Below, piece after piece: positions 1-13,105 of a stretch of DNA of 64,000 bases (position 1 is the first letter of the stretch; each line of letters starts with the position of its first letter). A program made the position numbers and the translations under genes. Under the pieces are notes generated by a model. It saw only the letters and a program-made list of their open reading frames with translations. It did no database searches and was not told where the DNA came from. This stretch comes from Anoplolepis gracilipes (taxonomy: Eukaryota; Arthropoda; Insecta; Hymenoptera; Formicidae), in the NCBI RefSeq assembly GCF_047496725.1, contig NC_132978.1, positions 3,463,501 through 3,527,500 of the forward strand, read 5' to 3'.

Positions 1-535
1 GGTAATAATCTTTATCTCATTCGTCTCGATTGGTCAAATCAGTGATCTCGATTTTCAACGGGTAATCAAATATATGGGTGATCATGAAGACTAGAGATAA
101 AAAGGATCCGTGGAGGGGATGTTCATTTGCGAATAGTGATGAGAGATTGCAGATTGAGACGACCGAAACGACGGCGAAAGAACACGGCGGGGCGCCACGA
201 CAGTAGAGCCGGCGCGCATCAACGGACAGTTTGACATTCGGCCGGAAGTCGCGCACATATGTTTCCGACGTCGCCGCTGCGAAGGCGCGGTTGCGCAGTC
301 GACTCACGGGCCGAATATGTCGACCGGCCGAAGGAGCGGCGGAGTGATGTATGATACGTCGACGGCTGTTATCATGACCGCCATCGTGGCGATTTTCTTC
401 AGTTGAGCACACCACCAACTACCAGGTTGATTTGCGACGGTACCGCGTAGTTCTCTTTCCGGAAGAGAAGGAGGAGAAGGAAGAAGAGAACTCTAATCAC
501 ACGCGAGACAGAAGGAGGGAGAGAGAAAGAAAGGA

Positions 536-586
<51 letters not shown>

Positions 587-756
587 ACCGCGCCAGATCG
601 CCGTGTGTGCCTCCGTACCGTATCGTATCGTAACCGTTTTCGGGGGCTGGGGGGGAAAGGGAAAGGGGAGGGGGGCCAGTGTGATCGTGCGGGGATCGCG
701 GAGCGCGAGGGCCTTATGTCAAGTCGACGACGACAACGAGGACGGAGCGCGCAAAC
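1..756 (+). promoter_or_regulatory. nak promoter and 5' leader region
   Basis: This is the 756 bp upstream of the nak start codon. The first half is CpG-rich, with many CG dinucleotides around 170-310. The second half is purine-rich, with GAAA/GAAAG runs from about 460 leading into a (GA)n tract at 555-585 and a G-rich stretch at 640-675. GA tracts of this kind are common in insect promoters and leaders, where GAGA-type factors can bind. No TATA box or start site could be fixed, so the leader length is unknown. All long open frames here read through low-complexity DNA or lack an ATG, so no separate gene is proposed. Confidence 0.5.
555..585. repeat. (GA)n microsatellite
   Basis: About 15 uninterrupted GA units follow a GAAA-rich stretch, 170 bp before the nak start codon and probably inside its leader. 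Length is likely polymorphic. Confidence 0.9.
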
Positions 757-3700
757 ATGAAGAAGCTATTCTCCAAGATCGACAACACGTCGAAGGAGCC
801 TAACAGTTATTTGGGCAAGGTATTCGTCGTGGGCGGCCACACGGTCACCGTCGAGGAGGTCCTGGCGGAAGGTACATATACATGACACCGATTACCGCCT
901 GATTAATATCCGTGTGCGCGTCATTATTTTCTCCTCTCGTGTTCTGGAGCACGGATCTATTATTTAAGTTCTAACAACGAACTCTCCGCTCTACTTTTTT
1001 TCTTTTCTCTCGCTCCATCCCGCTTTTTTTCTACTCCTGTGTGAAATTGTTGAAATATTTTAATCGCACGCGGAACCCGCGATACCGATAGGCAACGTTG
1101 ATGCAGGACAGTCGGTAAACATTATTAAGTTCTTGTCTAGGAATTTCATGTGACTATGAAATATATTTTACGCCGCGAAAACTCCGCCGAGAAATTTATA
1201 TATAAATAGTTTGAAGGAAAATTTCGGGCTTTATCGCTTTAGAATGATATAATTGATTATTTCCAAACACAAGTTAACGTTGCAAGATTCGTTTTAGACT
1301 TTTCAAATATTATTCACATTGTTACAGAGTATTAGATGATGTCATGGAGTTTTGCCTTACATATATTGGTGCAGAGAAATTGATTGTCCAATCAGCAGTT
1401 GTACTTTGAGAGATAATTTTGTGAATACTAAAACCCATTTATTACCATGCTTTACTGATTAGTGTCTGTCGTAATTGTATCTGCATCAAGTTACAATGTA
1501 CAGCATGTTTCACGATGATCTTGTTGTCAATTTTTATATATACTCTTTATCTCAATTTGCGCTGTGGCTCGCATTTAAGTGTAAATGATTAATGATCAAA
1601 TAAATTATGCATAACTAATTTGTATTTTAACAAACATTTCTCTTTCGTATATCCTGTTTTATATAACGCAATTATCTTATCTTTCAGGAGGATTTGCAAT
1701 TGTATTTTTGGTCAAAGCCTCAGGTGGACGATATGCGCTTAAACGAATGTATGTCAACAATGAACATGATCTCAATGTATGCAAAAGGGAGATACAAATT
1801 GCTGTGAGTACTTGCGTATATAATAAAATGTTAGTAAAACATAAATCTTCTTTTACATTATATATAGAAATGTATAATATTCTGTTTAAGAGTACAAAAG
1901 TGTCAAATGAAACATTTTTTTATTTGTAGAGCAACTTGAGTGGTCATAAAAATATCATAGGATATGTAGATAGTAGTATAACTCACACTGGCAAAGGAGT
2001 ACATGAACTTCTGCTTTTAATGCCTTATTGTAAATCCCAAGTTCTTCAAATGATGAATACCAGGTTAGAAAAGATATAACTTTATTTCTTTTTATAATAA
2101 TACACAGATATAACGTCTAATATTTATAACGTAATATTTCTGTATTAAAATTGTTATTTTTATATTTAAAATTGTAAAATATTACAGATCCATCGATTAC
2201 TGTGATCTAAAAATATTGTGCAAATTTATGGCATGCATTAGCATCTTCTTATTTCTAGGTTGCAAACAGGTTTCAGTGAATCAGAAGTTCTACAAATTTT
2301 TTGCGACGTTTGCGAAGCTGTGTCTCGGTTGCATCATTGTCAAACTCCCATAATTCATAGAGATCTCAAGGTGAACTGTTTAACAAATGTTATATAACGC
2401 ATCACATGTACTATATACTGAACTGTATTTAATTGGCTTGCAATTAGGTGGAAAATATATTGCTCGCTGACAGTGGGCATTATGTCCTATGTGATTTTGG
2501 GTCCGCGACGGGAAAGGTTCTTAACCCCAGCGTCCATGGCGCCGCGGTAGTTGAGGAGGAGATAAAAAAATATACCACTTTAAGTTATAGAGCGCCCGAA
2601 ATGGTTGATATGTACTGTGGAAAACCTATTACTACAAAGGCAGACATATGGGTAGCTTATCTATTGTCTAATCGTAAATCAAATAAACTTAAACTCGAGT
2701 GTTTTGACATCGTTGAATTCTCGTCTTTTAGGCTTTAGGATGCCTGCTGTATAAACTTTGTTTCTTCACATTACCGTTTGGTGAAAGCACACTTGCTATA
2801 CAATCTGGAAATTTCACTATACCAGATAATTCAAAGTATGTGAAAAATAATACAATTTTGTTATATATATATAATATATTTTAAATAATAATAATAATAA
2901 TAAATATATATTTATAAACAGAGATATGTAAACATTTTCATGTTACAGATATAGCAAAGCTCTCCATTGTTTAATTCGGTACATGCTTGAGCCAGACCCT
3001 GATGTACGTCCTGACATTTATCAAGTTTCTTCAATTGCATTTCAAATTCAGGGTAAAGAGTGCCCTGTGCAGAATTTGCATGTACGTGAGTGAAAATATT
3101 TATACATAAAACTGTATTGAATTCGATTTTATGATAATTTTATTCTCGTTTTTATTCTTGTAGAAAGTCCCTACGCCTACGATAGAGGCGTTACCATGTC
3201 CGCTCATGGAATCTGAGAATATTAAAAGGTCGTCATCTGTCAAAACTCCAAAGCCGGCACCTATAGCGACGACGGTCGAGGGTACATCTGTGACGCCGAG
3301 ACAGAGACCGAAGGGACAAGCTGTTAGCACAGGACCGATCAGTTTGAGCGGTCAAATCGTAGGACAAATATCAGGTCAAGGAAATCAGACGCAAACTACA
3401 CCGGGAAATTCTATCTCTTATGTCCAAGTAAGGCTCTAACATACACAAATGACCTCTAAAAATATCTTATCTAATAACAAAAAAATAAATACATAATAAA
3501 TAATATTAAATATTTTTATCTTGATTACATCTTCTCATTATGTGTGAAATGTACAGATATGTTTACAGATACAATTTTTTTTTCAATAAGTACTCATGAT
3601 AAATGCGATCTTTATTATATGTATAATTATTTTGTCTTGTCAGGTATCACCACATGTCTGCACCCCTAATCAGAATGTTCCCTTCGGTCAACCGCCATCA

Positions 3701-5902
3701 CAGGGACAGCCATCTCAGAGCCCGATGATCAGTCATTCTCCTTTAACTCAACAGTCACCTGTTACCGTTCAGGATAAGAATGCATTTTATTTTGATTCGC
3801 GGCAACACGATACGAGGACAAATGTCAACGAGAAGAATCTGGAAGCTCTATTTCCATCGTCAGGTAAACCAAGCCCACAATACATGGGTCTAAGTTATAT
3901 ACAAAGAGCAAAAAATAAAAATGACTAACAATAAGAAATTTTTTCACACATTGTTATCTTTACAGGATATCCAGATCCGTTCAAAGACGACGCGACGGCG
4001 ATGCCACCACCTACAAAAATACCACCTCCCGTTGCTCCTAAACCTGGCAAAATCCTTCCAAAACTATCTAATCCTAGTTACCCATCGTCATCTAAATATC
4101 CGCCAGTCGCTTCATTACCGTCGAAGTTGTCTATTTCAACGGGGCCTAATAAAGCAACTCCACCGACGCAGGTGACACCACCAGCTTTACCGAAACCAGT
4201 TAATAAAACGGAAAGCTTGAGTCAAAACATAAGTTCAAGCATATCTCCTCCTGACAGTCCAACATTGTCATCCTCACGACACAGGAGAAATGTCAGTGAT
4301 ACGAGTGCTTTTAATAAGTAAGTAAGCTTATTTCGCTATCTTGTATAAATATATATATTTAATGTTTTATATGATATTCACAGCTTTTATAAAGATTTAC
4401 AGCAATTATGAAATTTAATTAATCATTAACATTTTTTTCTAAATTAACGTCGGAAAAGTTTTTTTGAAAATTTGGAATTTATGCAGTTTTTATTTGATTT
4501 ATTTTTTTTTCAAAATATTTTTATTTATATTACAGTGGCCATTTCGATGTTCACAGAGCGTTTGCGACTGAAACCACTCAATTCTTAGCGCCATACGAGG
4601 CTTCGGTTAAGCCGCGTTCCGAGGATGCGACTACACCTCCCGAACTTCCGAGTGATATAAGGCCTTGTATAGCAACTAGTGCCTCGCATGTACGTGTTGT
4701 AAGTAGACGAAGCGCACAATTTTATTTTTATTTTTGTTCAGAGGCTTTAACTTTTGCTTAAATCATATTTATTTGGTATTGATTTTTTTTATTTAGTATA
4801 ATCTAAAATTATATTTTACTTTATGCAAGAATTCTAACGACAGAGAGAAAAATCTCCCTTGTAGAGCAGTGATTTAAAGTACAAAAAATATCAAAAATAT
4901 TGTTGGGCAAAATTATCGCGTAAATATGAGACGTAAGAGACAGTATAAATATATAACACAGAGAGAGATTATTTAGTTTTATTTGTACATATATTTAAAA
5001 TTTGATTTTTATATGTTTATAATTATATATTATTTTTTATGCACCTGCACTGTCATCAAACGATACTCTTATATATCTCCAAGTAAATTTGAAAATATTA
5101 AAAATTTGAAGCAATTAATAATACTTAAAAACTTGCCTTTATATTAGGGCGAACTTTCGAGCCTAATGGGATCGGAAGGACGATCATTGAGCGCGGATGT
5201 GGCCGCGTGGAATCCGTTTGAAGATATACAGCCTTTTAATCAGTTAACAGAAGATCACATTTTTGGTGCTGAGTTTGACAAAATAAGAAGAGGGAGCAAT
5301 ACCAGTATCAGTGGAGTAAAAAGTCGTGAAAGCCTCGTTATGACATATACAGAATTGCCAGAGGATCCCTTTGAATCTGCACCCTTTAGCCTGCCAAGTA
5401 AGCTCTCGTTAAGATTCTACTTATTAGTTGCAAAATTAATACTAATGTGAAATTGAATCTTATAAGACTCTAAAGTGTATTGGCTGACGTTTTAATTCTT
5501 TTTTTAAGCAGGAAAGAAGAGTAAAATTGGATCAAAGACTGCTGCTATCGCTGGAGGTAATGCATAAAATCCTTCTTACATTGTCCTCACCATTTCTCTT
5601 CCACTGCTCCTATATTAATCTATTAATCTATATATCTTAATTTAAAAATCACTTGCTCGCTATTTTAATACTTGATTTCACTTACTTTTGCCAAATCATT
5701 GCTGTATGAGATTTGAAGCTGTAGTTATAACCATTGTCTTTCGTCGTTTTCGACGAGTCTCGGCAATGTATACCAAAGAACTTCGACAGTGAGAATTTAG
5801 ATTATTGAAGAATAAGTTTTAAAAAGAAACTGTTAATTAAAAAGAGATAAAAAATGAGATTTATTTACATTACTTTTTGTACATATTGTTGAATATGTAT
5901 AA

Positions 5903-5956
<54 letters not shown>

Positions 5957-8900
5957 TTGTATTTATATATTTATATATATGTAGAGAGAGAGAGAGAGTG
6001 GGAGAAAGAGTTTTTTTAAATCGGATATACATAATATATTCGCGTTTTCCATATTGATAAATATATAGAGCTTTATAGACTGATATAAATATAATTAAAT
6101 TAATTATATAATTAATTATTCAGTATATTTACCTTAGCTCCCAGTGGTGAATTGTTTCATAAAAAACAAAATGCTAGAAGTAATCTTGGTATACAACTGA
6201 GACCGTCTTAAAAAAAAAAAAAAAAAAAAAACATACATTTACCCCTAGTTTTACATGTAAGAAATAAGTATACAAATTTTCTTAGAAAGATTAAATGTAT
6301 TATACAAGTATGGATTTATAGAACATCACATTTTTCATCCAACAAGCTTGAACTTGGTTATTGTTACTTTGATCATGTAATGATTACATTTGCTTATTTA
6401 GTTTAATTCCATGCAATTGACAAAATTATTGTTAAGATTCTATATTATGATTATAAGATATTCTCTTATAGATTTAGGAACTCTCGTATAAAGATTATAA
6501 GACATTCAGCAACTTACAAAAAGGAACTTTTGAAACATAATAATGCGTGCAAAGATGTGGGCCGATAATTTAAGTATGAAAAACATTTCATTCAAAATTG
6601 AAGAAAAATTTCTCTCTCTAAAATTAAAAAGTAATCTCTATTTCAATTAATCTCTTTTTCTTTCTTCTTTCAATTTGCATCATTTTACTGCAATAACCAT
6701 CGAATAGAATTGTATACAAATAACAGTGTATTTACATACAATGTTTGTGGACAATAGATGTAGATAAAAAGAAATGCTGAAACGATAATACTATCAGCAT
6801 GTTATGCTTTTGTGCACTTTCATGTACATAAGAGAAAATCTTAATTTTTATATAGAAATAATTGAGCAATGTGAGGAGTAACCAAGAGGAGTGTAATCTT
6901 TCAACATAATATGTAATATAACGGTGTTTTCTCTTTCAATTTAATTATATATTACAATGCAAAATTTGATTTATAATACAATACATAATCATGTACAGCT
7001 GATAATTGTTGGTCATATCATTGCATTGTTTTGAAAAATTGAATTAAAGAAACAAATTCTTTTTAAGTAATATTTATCTAAATAGATGAATTATGGGATT
7101 ATCTACTACCATTTGTGAAATTTACCAAAGATGTGTGATAAGTTGCAATGTTGCTATTTATACGAAAAGTAAAAACGCTCTTCGTTTAATTGAAAACTTT
7201 TAAAAATATATTATTCTTATTAATTTGAACATATAAATATGTATAAATCATATCTATTAAATATAATAGAGCAGACAGTTGATGGAGACAAATGTAATCT
7301 ACGAACAATTTTGACGTAAAATAGATTTGAAGGACATTATTTTTTTATTTATATATGCTCTCTTATTATTTACAAAGAATGTTTATGATCATTTAAATTC
7401 TTAATGATACATATATATATTATTTGCTAATCTAAATTATTTTTGTTTTTTAAAATAAGTTTATTAAGATTATTAGTAAGTTCATTCCTAAATATCATGA
7501 AATATTTTTTTACATAAATATGTTGACAAGTGTAAAACGCTTTATGACAATTTTTTTTTTTTATAAAGATAAAATTAAAACTTTATTTTATTTAATATAT
7601 CTTCGAAAAAGAGATTGTGATGCTCAGTTATGCTCAATTACGTGAAAGGGATGGTAAAATACATTTTGCCAGTAAATTACATATATTAACTTCTACTTAC
7701 CTCAAATAGGAAGTTACAACGTAAGGCTAATACATCGAATATTAGACTTGAGATATGGTATATATTGATTATTATGTTATAGCAGTTATTAAATATTGTT
7801 GAAATTATGACGAGATACGACAAGAAATTTTGTCTTCAACTTTATAATAGATGTTCCTACAGTATATGTAGCACATAAAACGCAGAATTAGCTTTTATTT
7901 TTAGTGTTTTCGTACGAAATAGTTGATGTATCGATAAAAGAAAGGAACAAAATATTACGTATAAATATTACACACATATAAATATAAATGAACAAATATA
8001 CATACAAATTGAAAAATTATGTTATATATTATGTGATATACACAAAGTTTCGGTACACTATTTTGTCCTACTCAAGTGCATATATGCACACATACGTGCA
8101 AACGTATATTATGTGTGTTATAATGATTGTATTATATAGTATAAAAAGGTGGGAAGAATAGGTTTCAAGTATTTCCAACAGAATTACATAATGCGATTAT
8201 AATATAATGCAAGGATCGTGTATAAGTGTTGAAGCACATCGATGATTTATTTTTAAAACTGAAAATATGAGATACGCAGACCTTTCCTTCCCACAAAATA
8301 ATTCTCTACGCAATGCGTGAATATATACATACAGAGAGTGCGCATAAGGATTATTATATAAAAATCGCAAGATTGTATTTGCTCACGCGCGATGGTAATA
8401 CTACAGTGACTGGCAAATAATATTTAGAATTTTTTTTATTTTTCGTTCTTCTCCTTACCCTCTCTTCTTACACTTCTACTATTTCTTTTCTTCCTTTCTC
8501 TCTATTTTCGTTTCTCCTCGTAGCACTTCATTTACACTGCTTTTACACGACGTTCTTCACTAATTTGTTGGGTTTCTCTTTGATACAATTAACATTTCTC
8601 TATTTATATTTTTTCGGTTCACATTACAAAGCTTAAGATAAAATGATGTAATTTAGCTTCTTAAAATATCTCTATCCGTAGAAATAATCGGGAGAAAATC
8701 GCCAAAAATTACATCACTTTATCTTATTTAAAAATGTAAAAATCACGATTTCTGTATTGTGTGTGTTTCTTTCGTATATTTGTCTCAGATACTTGTGATG
8801 AATGCGTTAATTATTTGTATCGAAAACATATCTTATGATGTAAAGGATACTATATAGATATTATTGAACGTTGTACATAATTGTTATATAATTGTTATTC

Positions 8901-9453
8901 CTTTTAATGGAATTTCCATATAGGAAGCGAAATAATAATTTAGATTTTTAGACGTAAAGACACAGATTGACAATTTATTTGTATGTTTTTTTAAATTGTA
9001 CCACAGATTTAATTTTGTGAAATGTATAAAGTGAAGCGAAATCAGAATATCTTATCTTCACTAGTAGTATTACCACAAAACTATAATATTATTTCTTTTC
9101 CTTAAGCGTGTAAGTATCAATCATAAATTGTTCAGGGTATGACAAAATGCGGAGACAATGAAAATTGACGATAATTGTGCTTGTTTCTCTGTGAGAGAAA
9201 AAAAAATTTATCAAAAGTTACACTTATCTGTCCAATGTCTGGAACAACCTAATGAGTTTGGGAGGCATATAGACACTAGAGGTTTCATTTTGAACCGTTT
9301 ATGTTTATGGAAATTTTTTCTTTTTATTTCTAGTCCCGCTTTGTTTGCCTCCCATGGTGTCTCTAATAATAATAATCATAATAATAAAAAAAAATATACA
9401 CGTGTGCCATCTCGGAGATCTTCTACATACGGCGAGTTAAGTTGCGACGTATC

Positions 9454-9486
<33 letters not shown>

Positions 9487-10252
9487 TGTTATCTATCCAT
9501 CATCGTCGAACGTATAAGCATGCTTTTCTCCTTGTGGCCTCTGTAGCGACATACTTATATATGAAACTGAAAGAAAAATAATTTTGAGCGAATCCCTAGA
9601 GCACTATAGGGGGCTGACAAATCTATCTCGGACAAGTATATCTTTCTCGGCTGTATTAAGACAAATAATGTTGCAGCAATAAAAATGTAAATTAGCATAC
9701 GGAGTATTTGTTTCTTCTAAATGCTACTGTGTGTGGCACAGTAAAACGCAGCAATACTTTGTTTCCTTCGCACAAATGACGTAATTTGATGAAAAATATA
9801 CCTAGTCTCGCGATAGCTTCGAACAAGCTTTATTGTTGCTATTTACTCAGAGCATTACTGCGTTTTTCGGCACACTTATCCTTAACCCCCTGAATCTGAT
9901 TAGGACTGTTCCAGACCTATTGGTGGTGGTACTAACTTACTAGTTTAAATTTAAAGAAAATATCTGCTGTATATCACTTTCTTCATATCGAGATCTAACA
10001 TCTTTTCTAAAAGCTCATTACATAGAGTAAGACTGTCAAATATCATAAATGCACATTGTATTTCGGCAGAGCACATAGCCTGCAGCAGACCTAATCAGAC
10101 ATTTCCTGTTTCTCTTCTGGGTCTTTTCTTCTATAGATAACAATAATTATATTGCGCCTTATCAGTATTATATCTATAAAAATTCATGAGCCTTAATATT
10201 TTAATTCATAATTATCAAAAACCAAATTTGTAATGTTACATTTTAGAAAAAT

Positions 10253-10295
<43 letters not shown>

Positions 10296-13105
10296 GATAT
10301 ATAGTTATATAGCGAGATGAAACTAAAGAAATGATCAATAATTTTAACTATGAATACAATTTCTTATATTAATAATGTAATGAAAAATAGTTTATATTTT
10401 GTTACGTTAATATTACATATTAATACAATGTTATTTATTAATAAGGGCGATAAAATATCTTTTGTGATATTTTGCATATCCAGAGCATATCCTACTGACA
10501 ATCTTTTTTATGAATTTACTCTAAAATATTATATCATAGATTTTGTATATGTATCGTATAAATTTTATACAAGAAATTTTATATTTTATTATGAAGATTA
10601 TAAATCTGAAATACTTTGCGTAATATTAAGAGGATTTTTAATATAAAACTATATTGTTGCGCAATTTATTCTTTGACGAAAATTTGACAAAGCAAAACAA
10701 TATAGGTAAGTATGACATGTGCTTGGTAATAATAGAGATTCATGCTGATTTAGTTTTAAGTCCTGTAAAGCCCTATAAAGAGAACACTATTCGATATAAA
10801 AAAAACTCAGTTTACGCAATTTAGCAATAATGGTTCTGCAATGTTCTGTTTTGCAGGAAAATCGGCAAGAGTACCTCTAACGCAGTGGAACAATTCCGGG
10901 CTCGAACACGGCGGCAACGTGGACGACGAGGCTTCCTTGATCACGGAATCCAGCCCGGTCTCGCCGCCGTTTGTCCGTGCACCCACGGAGGATCGTTCCA
11001 AGTACGAGAAGCTGGCGTTCAACGCCGACGAGGTGTCTAGCGATAGCGACGGAAAGAGAGGCGCCAAAGAGCGGACGAGGAAGACGAGGCGGCGAGTGAA
11101 GAACGTATTGAGTCGTGGCAAAAGAAGGGTGGCGGCTCAACACGATACAAACGCGGACAACAGTAACGCGACGAACGTGGATTACGAATCGGACGATTCG
11201 ATCGGCTCGGCCAGCGATCTGCGTGCGATGAACGACGAGGAGGAAGGAAACGATGAGGACGGCGAGGAGAACGACGACGGTAATGGCGACAAGCGCGGCA
11301 AGCACGACGAGACCATCTCCGAGAGCGTACGCACGTGCGGCAGTTCCGCGTATCACGCGGAATGCGAATCCGTGGCGACGCACGAGGATGATTATAGGAT
11401 GAAGAGGCCGAGAAGGCAGCATCACTATCGGCAACAACAGGCGCAACAACTGCCGACCATCGACGCGGATCCGATCGTTGGCCATCAGTACGGCGAGAAA
11501 CCGCTGCTGCTAGACGACGAATTGGATCCTGAATCCAAGCCGGAACAGTCGCATGGGGATCCTTTTGTGCGACATCAGTACGGCTCTAAACCATTGCTGT
11601 TCAACAACGGTGACAGTTCGTCCGACGATAACAACGATAAGTCCAAATCGTTGATTCAAAACGGTATCTGGAAGGTGGAGAACGACGTATTCGCTTTGGC
11701 ACCATTTCCGCGATCCAGCAGCTCCAGGAAGAGTAGCGACAGTCGTGAGAGCGAGCCCAAAAATATCGATCCGAGCAACAGTCCGAGGAATTCGCCTCGT
11801 AATTCGAATCTGGTGACGCCGATCTCCAGTTCACCTTTACCGGCGGAAGTGGTGTTTGCGGATGTAATAGACAGTAAACCGACGGCACTTCCGCTGCCAA
11901 GACCTACCGTTTTATCCTGCAAATATCCGAAGAGCATCGTGAATAACAAGACTATCTACTATGAGGAACCGTTATCCTTTCCTCGTCAACCAAATGTTCA
12001 AATATCACCAATCAAGAGCAACCCTCACGTCGGCATTGCCGAGGAGGAAAAGGAAGAAGAGGAAGAGCAAGAGCAAGAGAACGTCGAAAAGGATCTCTTC
12101 GGTTCCTCGCCATTCAGTCCCAGTGGCTTCACCAATCCCTTCAACAGTGTTCAGTCAAGTTATATCGCGAACATCGATTCAACGTCTACTCAACCAATGT
12201 CGATTTTAAGTCCGGCAGGCTCTTCTTCTTCCTATATCGATTATGGTAACCGTGGCCTTCAGTTACAATCATCTCACAACAACGTAGTATCGGATAATTA
12301 TTACACTAGTCATTCTAGTAACACGGTCGCTTCGACATCGAAATTCGGAAAGGTAACGGTGAACTCTGCTGAACTTGCAGCGGAACCTTCCAAGGATCTC
12401 TTCGGGTCAATCCCATTCGAGGAGTTCGCCTCGCTGAAGATCAACGAGCAACAGCAGCGTCCAACATCTCTATCGCTGTCGCAGTCGCCCAACTACGTGG
12501 ATAATGTCACGTTATGCACTACGTCGGCATTACCCGTTGTCAGTGGCGTCGTGCAATCTCCGAAGAATACTATCGTTCACCTGATGCCGACACCACCGTC
12601 GCAGCCGCAGCCACCGCCGCCGCCCACGCCCACTTATACGATTCAACCGACCGCGCACACCGCCAGGATCACCGTGCACGCGGTCAACAGTGTTTCCAAA
12701 GTAGACATTTCGTGCGACATGATATCGCCCATGTCGCCCGAGCCTCTGGTCGTCGCGGACGATGACACACCTAAGCATAATAAGAGGGAGAGATCCAAGT
12801 CGGACAAATCCAAGTATCATCTGATTGACGAGAATCACGGTGACATCGCCAACGTGTTACAGGCGACCCACAAAGTTTCCCACAAGGCCAAGTCGACGAG
12901 CCACCATAAGAAAACACCCAAAGGCAAGAAGAGCAGTACGGCTGTGACTGCTGGTTTCAGCAACTTGAGCTTCGAGGATTTTCCTAGTGATGAGAATGCA
13001 GAAAGGCAAGCGGGACGTACGAAGGTCGCGCCCTTCGAGGTGATCCGCGAAGCGTCGGAGAAACGATTCGGATCGTTGAAGAGGCGGAGCAATCCGTTCA
13101 CCTGA
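757..13105 (+). CDS. nak: Numb-associated kinase / AP2-associated protein kinase (Nak/AAK1), 14 coding exons
   Basis: Ser/Thr kinase of the NAK family (AAK1, BIKE, GAK). Family members phosphorylate the AP2 mu subunit and control clathrin endocytosis and Numb. Exons: 757-871, 1688-1803, 1930-2063, 2259-2370, 2448-2651, 2732-2835, 2949-3081, 3164-3427, 3644-3863, 3966-4317, 4536-4698, 5148-5397, 5512-5556, 10857-13105. All introns are GT-AG with matching phases, giving about 1486 aa. The N-terminus MKKLFSKID and the EVLAEGGFAIVFLV loop fit AAK1. Lys57 is the ATP-binding lysine, Glu73 the helix-C glutamate, HRDLK is 155-159, DFG 175-177, and KKYTTLSYRAPEM marks the activation segment. After about residue 307 the protein is Pro/Ser/Gln-rich. 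Endocytic motifs are NPF 661-663, DPF 712-714, DLFGSSPF near 1149, DLFGSIPF near 1251 and a terminal NPFT. GFSNLSFEDFPSDE near 1436 matches the conserved AAK1/BIKE tail. The last exon alone encodes half the protein. Exon 13 to 14 spans a 5.3 kb intron. Confidence 0.95.
872..1687 (+). other. nak intron 1
   Basis: AT-rich 816 bp intron between the start exon and the rest of the kinase domain. Donor GTACAT follows GAAG and the acceptor is CTTTCAG. Nothing gene-like was seen inside it. Confidence 0.85.
5911..5952. repeat. (AT)n microsatellite
   Basis: About 21 AT units inside nak intron 13, followed by further TA-rich DNA and a short GA tract near 5983. Confidence 0.9.
6210..6231. repeat. poly(A) run of 22
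   Basis: Uninterrupted adenines in nak intron 13. This could be a simple slippage product or a retrocopy tail. No recognisable element precedes it and no flanking direct repeat was found. Confidence 0.85.
8634..8726. repeat. Small imperfect hairpin in nak intron 13
   Basis: Two 21-nt arms, 8634-8654 and 8706-8726, are inverted copies with one mismatch, separated by about 50 nt. The 93-nt size is within the range of a microRNA precursor or a short foldback element. No known microRNA seed was recognised, so the role is unknown. Confidence 0.55.
9456..9484. repeat. poly(A) run of 29
   Basis: Longest pure A run in the window, at the end of a short open stretch (9158-9457) in nak intron 13. The preceding DNA matches no transposon or gene family I recognise. 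Confidence 0.85.
10259..10293. repeat. (TA)n microsatellite
   Basis: About 17 TA units in nak intron 13, 560 bp before the last exon. Confidence 0.9.

Larger units (their letters stand above)
5557..10856 (+). other. nak large intron 13, possibly also the 3' end of a short isoform
   Basis: AT-rich 5.3 kb between exon 13 and the long last exon. Donor GTAATG, acceptor TTTTGCAG, phase 1 on both sides. It contains a (TA)n tract, two long A runs, a small hairpin at 8634-8726 and scattered short open frames without recognisable content. If exon 13 is not spliced, translation adds Gly-Asn-Ala and stops at TAA 5565-5567, giving a protein of about 740 aa that keeps the kinase domain and the first NPF/DPF motifs. 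An AATAAA at 9678 could serve such a transcript. The alternative end is inference; the intron is required for the long form. Confidence 0.7.

Noticed and set aside
17..418. 133-aa minus-strand open frame divergent from nak
   Set aside because: Its first codon is TTG and there is no ATG until late. It shows no domain and lies in stop-poor CpG-rich promoter DNA.
9158..9457. 99-aa open frame before the 29-A run in nak intron 13, with a splice-acceptor-like TTTCTAG at 9333
   Set aside because: Joining exon 13 to this acceptor puts translation in a different frame, which soon stops. The Asn-rich part is a simple AAT repeat. No family was recognised.
10350..10646. 98-aa Tyr/Phe/Ile-rich open frame in nak intron 13
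   Set aside because: The composition is what AT-rich DNA yields by chance; there is no motif and no splice logic.
10877..11485. 202-aa open frame antisense to the nak last exon, and similar antisense frames up to 13132
   Set aside because: These are shadows of the long coding exon. The sense frame has clear AAK1-family motifs.
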